Below are positions 16,347-25,412 of a DNA stretch of 64,000 nucleotides, piece by piece. A program made the translations under genes and the position numbers. The stretch covers positions 1 through 64,000 of the forward strand of contig JAQGOL010000002.1 of the NCBI GenBank assembly GCA_028293625.1, in the 5' to 3' direction. Under the pieces are notes generated by a model. It had not been told where the DNA came from and made no database searches. It saw nothing but the letters and a program-made list of their open reading frames with translations. Each line of letters begins with the position of its first letter. Positions within the stretch are counted from its first letter, which is position 1. This stretch comes from Chthoniobacteraceae bacterium. Lineage in GTDB: Bacteria; Verrucomicrobiota; Verrucomicrobiia; Chthoniobacterales; Chthoniobacteraceae.

Positions 16347-17732
16347 CTACGACAGGCTCGGTTCGGCGGCCAGATCTGAAACGGGTTCCTGGGATTGCAG
16401 ATACGTTTTTCCTCGGTAGAAGGTTGCTACAAATACAAAGATGCACGCAGTCACCAGCATGAGCCCCGCGAAGAAGAGGAAGTATTGCTGGTCATTCATT
16501 TTTACAGAACCATCCGCGTTTCGAATGAAGTAGTTCACGCCGGCAGTGAAAAGGTTGCCGATGGAAACGGTGAAAAGCCATAGAGCCATGACCGCGCTCT
16601 TCATCTTGTTAGGTGCCTGTGTATAAGAAAACTCAAGGCCGGTGATTGAAACCATCGCCTCGCCAAGAGTGAGGATTGCATAGGCCAGGAACTGCCAGTT
16701 GACGCTTGGTTTTCCACCCGCATCAATGAGCTGTTGGATATGCCAGATGACCACGTAGCTTCCCGCTGTTAGAAATAGTCCGATGCCGATCTTTCTAAGC
16801 GGTGTAAGCGGAAAAAAGCGGTCGATGGCAGGGTAGACAAGGTAATTCACCAATGGAATGAACAGCAGGATCATGATCGGGTTGGCGGTCTGCACTTGGG
16901 ACGCGAGCAAGTTCATCCCCATCCAGTGAAGATCGAGTTTCTCGGCCTGAAGCGTCCATGAACCGCCACTGCTCTGATCCCAAAGCGACCAGAATACAGC
17001 CACGAAAATATAGACGATTGCCAGGCGGCCAATCGCCCCGAACCCTTCTCTGCTGAAAAGCTGCCGCACAAACCCAAGGCCGCCGGGCGGCACGTGCACA
17101 AATTTCTTGCGGCCTGCCCAAAAAAAGATGGTGGCGATCACCATTGCAATGCCCGGTATGCCGAATGCCCACCGCGGTCCAAAGCGCGGATCGGCCAGGA
17201 GAAACGGGCAGGCGATTGTGGAGATAAAGGATCCGGCGTTGATTGCGAAGTAGAACCAGCCGAAAACCTTTGAGAGCAGATGCTTGTTGGATTCGCCAAA
17301 CTGATCGCCGACATTGGCGGAGACACACGGTTTAATGCCGCCGGAGCCAAGTGCGATCAGGCCGAGGCCAATAATCAGTCCCATTCTTGTATCGTTGATC
17401 GCGAGGGCGAAATGCCCAAAGCAGTAGACCACCGAAAGGCAAAGAATGGTGAGGTATTTTCCTATAAACCCTTCCGCCAGGATCGCCCCGAGGATCGGTA
17501 CGAAGTAGACTGCCGAAACAAACAAGGCGAAGTTCTGCCGCGCCTCGGCCGCGTTCATATGATCGGTCGCCCCTGAACTCGTGACGAGGTATTGCGTCAT
17601 GAAGATGATCAGGATTGAGCGCATCCCGTAAAAGGAAAACCGCTCCGCCGCCTCGTTCCCGATAATATAGGGAACCCCGGGCGGCATGGTGCTGATGTTA
17701 GGTGGCGTGGTGGCGTATTGATGTTCAGCCAT
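16347..17732 (-). CDS. POT/PTR-family proton-dependent oligopeptide transporter
   Basis: A 461-residue inner-membrane transporter of the MFS superfamily with about 12 spans. The POT signature is at the N-terminus: GNEAAERFSFYGMRSIL at about 25-41 contains the ExxERF motif (E27, E30, R31) needed for proton coupling. A second family block is GSGGIKPCVSANVGDQFGES. It is somewhat shorter than typical 480-500-residue members but shows no gap in the core. The gene starts 34 bp after the prolyl oligopeptidase gene on the same strand, so cleavage and uptake of small peptides probably form one unit. Its 3' end converges on tesA with 9 bp between stops. Confidence 0.9.
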   Translation of the reverse strand: MAEHQYATTPPNISTMPPGVPYIIGNEAAERFSFYGMRSILIIFMTQYLVTSSGATDHMNAAEARQNFALFVSAVYFVPILGAILAEGFIGKYLTILCLSVVYCFGHFALAINDTRMGLIIGLGLIALGSGGIKPCVSANVGDQFGESNKHLLSKVFGWFYFAINAGSFISTIACPFLLADPRFGPRWAFGIPGIAMVIATIFFWAGRKKFVHVPPGGLGFVRQLFSREGFGAIGRLAIVYIFVAVFWSLWDQSSGGSWTLQAEKLDLHWMGMNLLASQVQTANPIMILLFIPLVNYLVYPAIDRFFPLTPLRKIGIGLFLTAGSYVVIWHIQQLIDAGGKPSVNWQFLAYAILTLGEAMVSITGLEFSYTQAPNKMKSAVMALWLFTVSIGNLFTAGVNYFIRNADGSVKMNDQQYFLFFAGLMLVTACIFVFVATFYRGKTYLQSQEPVSDLAAEPSLS

Positions 17733-17766
17733 ATTGGGAGGGTAAGACGGTGATGCCGGGCGGCAC

Positions 17767-19932
17767 TTACTGGGCGGCGGCCGGCCTCACTTGCAGCTGG
17801 TCGAAGAGAAATGCAAACACATCCGCGTCTTGTTTGATTTTTTCGGTAAGCGCGGTCCCCATGCCATGGCCCGATCCGGAGCTGAGCCGCAGAAGGATTG
17901 GATACGTCGAGCCGGTTGCGGCTTGCAGGCGCGCCGTCATTTTGCGGGAATTGGATGGATTGACACGGCCATCATTTTCTCCGGCGAGAAAGAAGACGGC
18001 GGGATACTTCGTTTTATCCACCACCTGTTGATAGGGCGAATAAGAGTAAAGCGCCTTGAATTGCACAGGATCTTTCACCGATCCAAATTCAGTCACGTTA
18101 AAAGCGCCGTTTGGATCGAGCTCAACCCGCAGCATGTCATAGATCCCGACGTGGGAGACAACGGCCCGTGCCAGCGCCGGGTTTTGTGTCAGGAACGCTC
18201 CCATGAGCAATCCGCCATTGCTGCCGCCTTCAACCGCCAGCTTTTCGCTCCGTGTATAGCCGCGCTCGATCAGATGGCGCGCGCACGAAGCGAAGTCGTC
18301 AAAGACATTTTGTTTCTTTGTAAGGTTGCCGCTCAGATGCCATTGCTCGCCGTATTCGCCGCCGCCGCGGATATTGGCAACGGCATACACCATGCCGCGA
18401 TCAAACAGTAAACGGCGTGTGAAGTTAAATCCCGGCCGCATGCTGATTCCGTATCCGCCGTAAGCGTAAAGGAGCAGCGGATTATTGCCATCGAGCTTGG
18501 TTCCTCTCCGATAAAGGATACTGATTGGGACTTTTGTCCCATCCTTGCTCACCGCAAACTCGCGTGTGACCTCGATGTCGCTGAAGTCGACCGGGGAGCT
18601 CTTGGCCAGTGCTGTCTTTTTAACCGCGTTTTTATCGGCTTTATACAGATACCAAGCGTCCGGCTCGGTGAAGCTGGTTTCGCGGAAGAGAAGACGCTCA
18701 TCGCCAGGCGTGTCGTTTAGCGTGACGAGCTGAGTTACCGCGGAGTTGGCGGGAATCGGCACTTCCTTGCCATTCTTCCCATTAAGATCAAAACGGCGAA
18801 CCTGCGAGGGGCCGCCCACAAGATCCGCGACGAAAAGGAACGAGGCGCCCGGGGCGAGCGCTTCAATGACTACGCCGCTTTCGGGAACGATAACCTCGGC
18901 CTCTTTTAACCCGCCATCCAGCGGCATGCGAAGGACTTTCCCTCGCGGAGCGTCTTTGACTGAGCGAAGGTAGAGCGCCGTGCCGTCGCGTCCAAAAGCG
19001 GCTTCTTTCACAGCATCCTCAAAACGGGTAAGCTGCCGCCATGCGCCGCGGTCGGTTGCCTTCAAATCGAGCAGGTGATGTGAAAATTGGCCTCCGTCTC
19101 CGTTGGCCACGCTTGCCAGGATCCAGCGGCCGTCGAGTGAAGCTGCCAGCTCAATCTCAGCTATCCTGGGAAAATCTTTTCCCGCCGCGTAAGTATCCGC
19201 GCTCTCGGGTGTTCCCAGTTTATGCAGATAGATCTGTTGATAGAAATTCAGATCCGCTTCCGGTTTCTCGCCTGCGCGCGGGTAGCGTGTGTAATAGATC
19301 GACTGGCTGTCCGGCGACCATGCAGCGCTCCCGCCTCCGGTTGGATATTGCACCCGGGCGATGCTGTCGGCGAGCGCCTGGCCGGTCTCGGTATTATAAA
19401 AATAAAGTGTCCCTTCCTCGCTCCCGTGTTTTGACAAACAAACCGCGACAAGCTTGCCATCGGCCGACGGCACGTACCAGTCGATTGCCACCTGGCCTTT
19501 CGGCTCGATTTCGTTCGGGTCGACTACCGGTTTCTCCGAGCCTCGATCATCCGCGGAGGCAAGCGATACGAGGATGCGTTGCTGTTTTGGCGGCTGAAAT
19601 TTAAGAGCGAAAATCCGGCCGGGCCGTGCCGCCAGCATCCCGTAGCTTGGTGAGTCCTTGGCAAAGAGCTCCGTGAGCCGGGCCTCTATCGCCGCACGAT
19701 CCGGAAGCGCGTCCAGATAGGCTCTTGTATGGGTATTCTCAGCGACGCTCCACGATTTCACCGCGGGATCGTTGCCTTCTTCCAGCCAACGGTAATCGTC
19801 GATGACCTTTGTTCCATGATACTCATCAATCACCGCTTTTCTGACCGTTGCCGGGGGTTCAGCGGAGACGATGGAAAAACTAGAAGCCATGGCGATAAGA
19901 TGCGCCCAAATCCGGGGAGAGCGTTTTTTCAT
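17767..19932 (-). CDS. Exported prolyl oligopeptidase (peptidase S9A)
   Basis: A 721-residue serine peptidase with an N-terminal signal peptide (about 1-24). The N-terminal part begins with DEYHGTKVIDDYRWLEEGND, typical of S9A. A seven-bladed propeller follows to about residue 430, then the alpha/beta-hydrolase domain. The catalytic triad is visible: S571 in GGSNGG, D654 in GENDGRVNPSNSRKM and H689 in GSGHGMGT. It cleaves small proline-containing peptides, probably in the periplasm. The following peptide transporter gene supports a role in peptide scavenging. Length and motif order are normal and I see no lesion. Confidence 0.93.
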   Translation of the reverse strand: MKKRSPRIWAHLIAMASSFSIVSAEPPATVRKAVIDEYHGTKVIDDYRWLEEGNDPAVKSWSVAENTHTRAYLDALPDRAAIEARLTELFAKDSPSYGMLAARPGRIFALKFQPPKQQRILVSLASADDRGSEKPVVDPNEIEPKGQVAIDWYVPSADGKLVAVCLSKHGSEEGTLYFYNTETGQALADSIARVQYPTGGGSAAWSPDSQSIYYTRYPRAGEKPEADLNFYQQIYLHKLGTPESADTYAAGKDFPRIAEIELAASLDGRWILASVANGDGGQFSHHLLDLKATDRGAWRQLTRFEDAVKEAAFGRDGTALYLRSVKDAPRGKVLRMPLDGGLKEAEVIVPESGVVIEALAPGASFLFVADLVGGPSQVRRFDLNGKNGKEVPIPANSAVTQLVTLNDTPGDERLLFRETSFTEPDAWYLYKADKNAVKKTALAKSSPVDFSDIEVTREFAVSKDGTKVPISILYRRGTKLDGNNPLLLYAYGGYGISMRPGFNFTRRLLFDRGMVYAVANIRGGGEYGEQWHLSGNLTKKQNVFDDFASCARHLIERGYTRSEKLAVEGGSNGGLLMGAFLTQNPALARAVVSHVGIYDMLRVELDPNGAFNVTEFGSVKDPVQFKALYSYSPYQQVVDKTKYPAVFFLAGENDGRVNPSNSRKMTARLQAATGSTYPILLRLSSGSGHGMGTALTEKIKQDADVFAFLFDQLQVRPAAAQ

Positions 19933-20232
19933 GGTCGTTGAGTAACCTCATTGCATTAAAGAAAGCGATCCTTCATGCCTGCTTTTCCCGATTTTTTGGA
20001 GTGCGCACACTGCTCCCAAACACCGCAATGCAAGTCTGAGGTTCGTGGGGCGGTATCCGACGGATTCGGCTCCTCTATCCCCTCAATAAGAGCGTGTTAT
20101 TACACTCGACTCCGTGCGCGACCCCGATTTTTGGGTACAACCGCCCTCATGCCTTCGTAATCAAACCTTTTTTTCTGTTGGAAGTGTGAGATCTCAGTCC
20201 CTCGATTTTTCCGAATTACAAAGCCCATTCCG
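19933..20232. other. Intergenic region between divergent genes
   Basis: This 300-bp stretch separates the prolyl oligopeptidase (minus) and KaiC-like (plus) genes and must hold promoters for both. I see no long open frame with coding character, no strong inverted repeat and no clear -35/-10 pair. AT-rich patches occur at about 20160-20215, just upstream of the KaiC-like gene. Confidence 0.4.
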
Positions 20233-21741
20233 ATGCCTCCTCCACCCCAAAACCAAGAAGTAGCCCGTTGCACCATGGGAGTTGAAGGGCTGGACGAAAT
20301 CCTGGAGGGAGGCGTGCCGCGCGACCGGCTCTATCTGATTCAGGGAGAGCCCGGCGTCGGAAAGACGACGCTTGCGCTCCAGTTTTTACTTGAGGGTATT
20401 CGTCAGGGCGAATCGGTTCTTTATATCACCCTTTCAGAAACCAAGGAGGAATTGGAGATTGTGGCATCCTCGCATGGCTGGGATCTGAGCAATATCACCC
20501 TGTTTGAACTCTCGGCAATTGAAGAAAAACTTCGTGGTGAAACCGAAAGCACATTTTTTCATCCCTCCGAAGTAGAACTCAATCGCACGACCCAAGCGCT
20601 CATGGAGGAAATTGAGCGCGTAAAGCCGTCGCGCGCGGTGTTTGATTCGCTTTCGGAAATGCGCATGCTTGCGGACACGCCGATTCGGTATCGCCGGCAG
20701 GTTCTTCTGCTCAAACAGTTTTTTTCGGGAAAAAAATGCACAGTGTTGTTCCTTGATGACCGCGTTTCGGGTCGGGAGGATCTTCAAGTCGAAAGTATTG
20801 CACACGGGGTGATTTGCCTGCAGCGCTCCTCGCCCGAGTACGGAGTCTCACGGCGCCGTTTAAGCGTCTCCAAAATCCGTGGATCCCATTTTCAGGAAGG
20901 CAATCATGATTTCTCTTTGCATAAAGGAGGGATGACCGTCTTTCCACGGCTTCAGGCAGCCGGGCAAAACGCGCCCTTTGTTCGGGAGAATTTTCCTTGT
21001 GGGATCACGGAACTCGATGCGCTGCTTGGTGGAGGTCTGGGCCGCGGTACCAGCAATATGTTCATGGGGCCGCCTGGCACTGGGAAATCGACGCTGGCAA
21101 TCAAGTACGCACTGGTGGCTGCCGAGCGCGGGGAGCGGGTCTTGTTTTTCTGTTTCGATGAAAGCATCGACACTTTGATGGATCGTGCGCTGCAGTTGGG
21201 AATGGATCTCAAACCGCACCTTGAAAGCGGGATGATTAGTCTTCAACAACTCGATCCGGCGGAGATTTCACCCGGCGAGTTGGGGTGCCGTATTCAGCTT
21301 GCAGTAACGCGCTCAAACGTGCGGATGGTAGTCATCGACAGCATCAATGGTTACATGAACGCCATGTCGGAGGAGCGTTACCTCAACTTGCAATTGCATG
21401 AGCTGCTTGCGTTTCTGGGCCAGCATGGAGTGATTACTTTGATGGTCTTGGCCCAACAAGGTCTGATTGGCTCCATGCAATCGGTCGTCGATCTTACTTA
21501 CCTTGCGGATACTGTCGTCTTGCTTCGTTATTTTGAGTCACGCGGCACGGTGCGGCAGGCAATTTCGGTAATTAAAAAACGGAGCGGCGGGCACGAGCGC
21601 GCCATTCGAGAGTTCACGACCTCCAGAAACGGCATCGAGTTAGGCAAGCCGTTGACTGATCTGCATGGCGTCCTGACCGGCGTTCCCACGTTTGAGGGCA
21701 TAAGCGGACAGGCAAGCTCTGTGGATAATAACGGCGCATGA
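20233..21741 (+). CDS. Two-domain KaiC-like ATPase
   Basis: A 502-residue cytoplasmic protein with two tandem RecA-like KaiC domains. Domain 1 (about 10-240) has Walker A GEPGVGKTT at 38-46 and LSETKEELE. Domain 2 (about 255-500) has Walker A GPPGTGKST at 279-287, Walker B-like RMVVIDSINGYM, and the end RAIREFTTSRNGIELGKPL. In cyanobacterial KaiC the phosphorylated Ser-Thr pair precedes a TDT-IILLQY segment; the matching place here reads LTYLADTVVLLRY, so Thr and Tyr replace that pair by my alignment. No kaiA or kaiB gene is nearby. The stop overlaps the start of a hybrid histidine kinase (ATGA). This pairing suggests a signalling module rather than a circadian clock. Confidence 0.9.
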   Translation: MPPPPQNQEVARCTMGVEGLDEILEGGVPRDRLYLIQGEPGVGKTTLALQFLLEGIRQGESVLYITLSETKEELEIVASSHGWDLSNITLFELSAIEEKLRGETESTFFHPSEVELNRTTQALMEEIERVKPSRAVFDSLSEMRMLADTPIRYRRQVLLLKQFFSGKKCTVLFLDDRVSGREDLQVESIAHGVICLQRSSPEYGVSRRRLSVSKIRGSHFQEGNHDFSLHKGGMTVFPRLQAAGQNAPFVRENFPCGITELDALLGGGLGRGTSNMFMGPPGTGKSTLAIKYALVAAERGERVLFFCFDESIDTLMDRALQLGMDLKPHLESGMISLQQLDPAEISPGELGCRIQLAVTRSNVRMVVIDSINGYMNAMSEERYLNLQLHELLAFLGQHGVITLMVLAQQGLIGSMQSVVDLTYLADTVVLLRYFESRGTVRQAISVIKKRSGGHERAIREFTTSRNGIELGKPLTDLHGVLTGVPTFEGISGQASSVDNNGA

Positions 21742-23717
21742 GCGGCGCTTCTGACAATGGGCTCGCGGATTACCTGGGTGATGCCCGAAATCGCCTGAGA
21801 ATTCTTGTCCTTGCTCCTACGCAAAATGATGGGCGCTTAAGCCAGGGATTTTTGCGTGCGGCAGGTCTGCACGCGGATATTTGCGCCGATATGCGCGAGC
21901 TGTGTAAAGCCATTCGCGAAGGATGCAGCGCCATTCTTATTGCCGAGGAAGCATTGGAAGGGGAGAACGGCACACGGCTGGTCAAATCCCTCGCCGAGCA
22001 GCCGTCGTGGTCTGACATTCCCGTGGCCATCATCATTAGCGGGGGAAACGACGAGAGCCGCGAGCGAATGCGCCGGCTGACATCCTTGGAGCCGATCGGA
22101 AATGTGACTTTGATTGAGCGGCCTTTCCGGCCGGGTACCTTGGTCAGCATATTTCGAGTCGCACTCCGCTCGCGGCGCCGGCAATACCAGGTGCGTGATC
22201 TTCTTGAGGAACGCGAGGCGATGTCGAGGAAAGTTCAGCAGCAGGCGCGCGTTTTTAATACGATGCTCTCTGCCATGACCGACTTCGCCTACATCCTCGA
22301 TCGCGAGGGGCGATTTGTATACGCCAATAACGCGATGCTTGATGCATGGGGTTTGAAGCTTTATGAGATTGTCGGGCGGAATTTCTCGGACCTGGGCTAC
22401 TCAAACGAGCTTTCAGTCAAACTTCATCGGCAGTTAAAGGAGATCCTTAATACTGGCCAGGTTGTCCGCGATGAAACTCCATACACGACTCCCGCCGGCA
22501 CAAACGGCTACTACGAATACATCTTCTCCCCCGTCTTTGCCGCTGATGGAACCGTGGAGGCGATAGCCGGCTCAAGCCGTGATACAACGGCAAGGAGGCT
22601 TACCGAGGAGGCCTTGCGAAATGCCGGCCGCCGTAAGGACGAGTTCCTTGCGATGCTCGCCCACGAGTTGCGCAATCCGCTGGCATCGGTGCTTGGGGCA
22701 GCCACAGTTTTGAAAGGTGCCGACGATAACGGCAACCATGAATGGGCCGCATCGGTCATCGAACATCAGAGCGGGCATTTGGCTAGGCTTATTGATGATC
22801 TTCTTGACGTTTCCCGGATTACGAGCGGCAAGATTCGATTAAGAAAAAAGCTGATTGATGCGGCGACGGTGATGGCGCGCGCGTGCGAATCCGCACGCCC
22901 TTTGTGTAATGAGCGCCGGCATTTGCTCACGTGTGATTTTGAACGCGGCAAATTTTGGCTTGAAGCGGATCCCACCAGGCTAGAGCAGGTGATCCTTAAT
23001 TTGCTGACCAATGCGGCCAAATATACTCAGGCAGGTGGAAAAATTAACCTGCGCGCCTTTTGCAAAGCCAACCAGGTCGTCATTGAAATCCAGGACAATG
23101 GGATTGGCGTGGCACCTGATCGGCTCCCGGAAATGTTTGAACTTTTTACCCAGGGTGAACGTTCGATCGCCCGAAGCGAGGGAGGCCTTGGGCTCGGCCT
23201 GACAATTGTCAAACGTCTTACCGAGATGCACAATGGACGCATTGAAGCGTTTAGTGAGGGAATAGATAGAGGAAGCGTTTTTACCATCTATATGCCGTTG
23301 GCCGCTGCGCCGGTACCAGGCATTGAGGCTGAGGAAAATTCCTGCAAGCAGTGGAAAAAACGCCGGATCATCGTGGTGGACGATAATGTCGACACCGCGC
23401 AGGCCCTCGTCCGCCTTCTTAAACGTGATGGTCACGAGCTGTATGTTGCGTATGATGGTTATGCGGCGCTCGAAAAAGCACGCGCTTGCAGCCCGGAAGT
23501 CGTCCTTCTCGACATAGGCTTGCCCGAAATGGATGGATACGAGGTTGCGGCCCGAATGCGCGAAGAGCCGCGTTGCGCAAACGCCTTGATTGTCGCCCTC
23601 TCAGGCTATGGCCAGGATGAAGACCGGCGCCGCTCGAAAGCGGCCGGGTTTGACTACCATTTGGTCAAGCCTGCGGACATGGGCGAGCTGAAGGAATTGG
23701 TGTCGCGCGATAGGTGA
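21738..23717 (+). CDS. Hybrid sensor histidine kinase (pseudo-receiver, PAS, HisKA, HATPase, receiver)
   Basis: A 659-residue cytoplasmic protein, translationally coupled to the KaiC-like gene by ATGA. The domains in order are: an N-terminal receiver-like domain (about 20-135) whose expected phospho-Asp site reads ILIAEEALE, so it is probably a pseudo-receiver; a short helical linker; a PAS domain at about 172-290 (DFAYILDREGRFVYANNA); HisKA with H309 in MLAHELRNPL; HATPase at about 405-525 (NLLTNAAKYTQAGG, DNGIGVAPDRL, GGLGLGLTIVKRL); and a C-terminal receiver at about 543-655 with D592 (LLDIGLPEMDG) and K644 (HLVKPAD). It has no membrane span. The output target is not encoded next door. The coupling suggests that KaiC ATP-state changes and PAS input meet in this kinase. 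Confidence 0.92.
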   Translation: MSGASDNGLADYLGDARNRLRILVLAPTQNDGRLSQGFLRAAGLHADICADMRELCKAIREGCSAILIAEEALEGENGTRLVKSLAEQPSWSDIPVAIIISGGNDESRERMRRLTSLEPIGNVTLIERPFRPGTLVSIFRVALRSRRRQYQVRDLLEEREAMSRKVQQQARVFNTMLSAMTDFAYILDREGRFVYANNAMLDAWGLKLYEIVGRNFSDLGYSNELSVKLHRQLKEILNTGQVVRDETPYTTPAGTNGYYEYIFSPVFAADGTVEAIAGSSRDTTARRLTEEALRNAGRRKDEFLAMLAHELRNPLASVLGAATVLKGADDNGNHEWAASVIEHQSGHLARLIDDLLDVSRITSGKIRLRKKLIDAATVMARACESARPLCNERRHLLTCDFERGKFWLEADPTRLEQVILNLLTNAAKYTQAGGKINLRAFCKANQVVIEIQDNGIGVAPDRLPEMFELFTQGERSIARSEGGLGLGLTIVKRLTEMHNGRIEAFSEGIDRGSVFTIYMPLAAAPVPGIEAEENSCKQWKKRRIIVVDDNVDTAQALVRLLKRDGHELYVAYDGYAALEKARACSPEVVLLDIGLPEMDGYEVAARMREEPRCANALIVALSGYGQDEDRRRSKAAGFDYHLVKPADMGELKELVSRDR

Positions 23718-23778
23718 TTATCCGCCGCGCCGCGCGGCAACAAGCCGACAGTGCAAGTGTATGCGAATTGGACGAGTC

Positions 23779-23801
23779 TGTCTGGAATTCAGACACTTTT
23801 T
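23779..23801 (+). terminator. Intrinsic terminator after the histidine kinase gene
   Basis: TGTCTG at 23779-23784 pairs perfectly with CAGACA at 23790-23795 across a 5-base loop, followed by a T-rich tract at 23797-23801. It lies 62 bp after the kinase stop. It probably ends the KaiC-kinase transcript before the sigma factor gene. Confidence 0.6.
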
Positions 23802-23932
23802 AGGCATTCAAGGGGTGTTTTGCCCAGGGAAAATGGGTTGGCATCTTGATTGCTAAATTCCACCCGTTCCGCCGGTCCAACCCCTCGTTCCCCAAGGCCA
23901 TGCTGTGGTGTTCGAAGCAATGAACCGGCAGG

Positions 23933-24592
23933 ATGTATCCAGAACATAACCCACTCAACCATTTGTTTATGTCCGTAGAAACGCTTCTCCCACTCATCAC
24001 GGCGCCTGTCCGCCAGGATTCTTCTCTCGACATTACGGATGAAGAGCTCATGCGCAGGATTCAACAGCAGGATCCAAAGTCGCTTGGCCTCCTGCACGAC
24101 CGTTACTCCGGCCTCATGAAGGGGCTTATCATGAAGGTTCTTCACAATGACGCGGAGTCCGATGATTTACTCCAGGAAATCTTCATTGAAGTGTGGAACC
24201 GCGCGAACAGCTATTCGCCGGATAAAGGAAAGCCACTCGGCTGGATCATTACTTTAAGCCGCCGCCGCGCTATAGATCGGCTCCGCAAACGGGATACTTA
24301 CAGCCGTGTCGAGGATCGCTTCGCTGAAGAGACCAAGAACCGTCCCCATGATTGGTTCGCGCACGTCGAGGAGGATGTGGCCCAAAGTGAAATGCGCGAG
24401 TTTTTACAGCGTGCTTTGTCTTCGCTCCCTGATGCGCAACGGCAGGCCATCGAACTTGCTTACTTTAAAGGGATGAGTCAGCGCGAGATTGCCGCGCACA
24501 CCGGGATTCCACTCGGCACCATCAAGACACGCCTTGAACTTGCTTTGAGGAAGTTGTCGGACGGCCTGCATGGTCTTGAAGATCTGCTGTAA
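23933..24592 (+). CDS. ECF-type RNA polymerase sigma factor
   Basis: A 219-residue sigma-70 family protein. Region 2 (about 38-110) shows DEELMRRIQQQDPKSLGLLH, LLQEIFIEVWNRANSYSPDK and LGWIITLSRRRAIDRLRKRD. Region 4 (about 155-210) shows LPDAQRQAIELAYFKGMSQR and IAAHTGIPLGTIKTRLELAL. Regions 1 and 3 are absent, as expected for ECF sigma factors. The closest type appears to be the SigK/RpoE-like group whose linker carries WFAHVEEDV. ATG 23969 (MSVETLL) is an alternative start giving 207 residues; neither has a good Shine-Dalgarno site. No anti-sigma factor gene follows, which is unusual for this group and leaves its control unclear. Confidence 0.9.
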   Translation: MYPEHNPLNHLFMSVETLLPLITAPVRQDSSLDITDEELMRRIQQQDPKSLGLLHDRYSGLMKGLIMKVLHNDAESDDLLQEIFIEVWNRANSYSPDKGKPLGWIITLSRRRAIDRLRKRDTYSRVEDRFAEETKNRPHDWFAHVEEDVAQSEMREFLQRALSSLPDAQRQAIELAYFKGMSQREIAAHTGIPLGTIKTRLELALRKLSDGLHGLEDLL

Positions 24593-24709
24593 ACCGGCGC
24601 CGATTCCGGAATGTCTCTTTTGTCGGATTACTCTTTTTTAACCCCAGAAAACTAAAACCAATGGCAGGCCAAAGCGATCGCGCAGCGGCCGCCGCGCAGT
24701 CTTATTATT

Positions 24710-24982
24710 ATGCCACTAACCTACCAGCCGTTTGCTCAAGTGCCCGCAGTAGAAGAACTCCGCCACGACTTGGAAATGAATGTCTCCGATAACGAGCGGC
24801 TCCTTTCGGGTGGAATCGGAGCGGGCCTGATCGCGATGGCGCTTTCAGGAAGCGGTTTTTCGCGTTGGATCGTCATGCTGCTTGGCGGGGCTCTTGTTCA
24901 TCGAGGAATTAGCGGAAAATGCGCATTATATCAGCATTTGGATGTTGATAAGCGTCACGTGTCACACCGTGGCCGCCGCTAA
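24710..24982 (+). CDS. DUF2892 (YgaP-type transmembrane) small protein
   Basis: A 90-residue protein. From residue 23 on it follows the DUF2892 pattern: NVSDNERLLSGGIGAGLIAM, GFSRWIVMLLGGALVHRGIS and a closing GKCALYQHL. Two membrane spans are predicted, about 32-47 and 51-67. The family is found alone or fused to rhodanese in YgaP, and its function as a stand-alone protein is unknown. ATG 24776 (residue 23) could be the true start, since the first 22 residues are atypical. A separate frame with an ATG at 24661 runs across this start and looks unrelated. The upstream sigma factor gene ends 117 bp before. Confidence 0.75.
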   Translation: MPLTYQPFAQVPAVEELRHDLEMNVSDNERLLSGGIGAGLIAMALSGSGFSRWIVMLLGGALVHRGISGKCALYQHLDVDKRHVSHRGRR

Positions 24983-25115
24983 TAATCGATATTTTTTGAT
25001 TGATATTATTTTATAAATGCAGGGAAACATTTGATTTATCTGCAACTTATAAATAAATATCATTTAGTATTAGCGCACACCCCAACGGGCTCCTACCCAA
25101 ATCTACCTACAGAGT
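24983..25115. other. AT-rich intergenic region
   Basis: This stretch is distinctly AT-rich compared with its surroundings (runs of A/T around 24985-25070). It probably carries a promoter for the small gene at 25116-25412. I could not fix a specific -35/-10 pair. Confidence 0.3.
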
Positions 25116-25166
25116 TTGCTGGACTTAATCGGCATGAATGTAGTTTTACTGGAGACCGAAAAAGGC

Positions 25167-25412
25167 ATGAAATCAAAAACCACACCTAAGGAAGAGTTGA
25201 AAAGCAAAACACCAGTTGTTAAAAAAGGTCGTCCACGTATCCCAGCACCTGAACCCGGCACGGAAACAAAATATACAGCGTTCCGTTGCCCGCTTGATGT
25301 GTTGGCTTTTGCAAAAATCAAAGCCAAAAAGCAGCGCCGTTCGCTCAGCAATTACATTATCACGCTCATTGAGCGCGAGACCCGTGAGACTGAGGATCAG
25401 GCAGCAGCCTAA
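25167..25412 (+). CDS. Small basic protein with AT-hook-like and ribbon-helix-helix-like segments
   Basis: An 81-residue protein from ATG 25167; the same frame is open from ATG 25116 (98 residues) and the choice is uncertain. It has a Lys/Thr/Pro-rich N-terminus, an AT-hook-like core KKGRPRIP, then the strand TKYTAFRCPLDVLAFAKIKA and a helix (RRSLSNYIITLIERETRE). The second half resembles a ribbon-helix-helix DNA-binding unit. Together they suggest a small DNA-binding protein that could bind AT-rich DNA such as the region upstream of it. I do not recognise a named family, so the function is inferred from short motifs. Confidence 0.6.
   Translation: MKSKTTPKEELKSKTPVVKKGRPRIPAPEPGTETKYTAFRCPLDVLAFAKIKAKKQRRSLSNYIITLIERETRETEDQAAA

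Noticed and set aside
24661-24792. Short open frame with ATG 24661 overlapping the DUF2892 start
   Set aside because: Its product has no family character and it runs out of frame with the DUF2892 gene; a sequencing frameshift cannot be excluded but nothing supports it.
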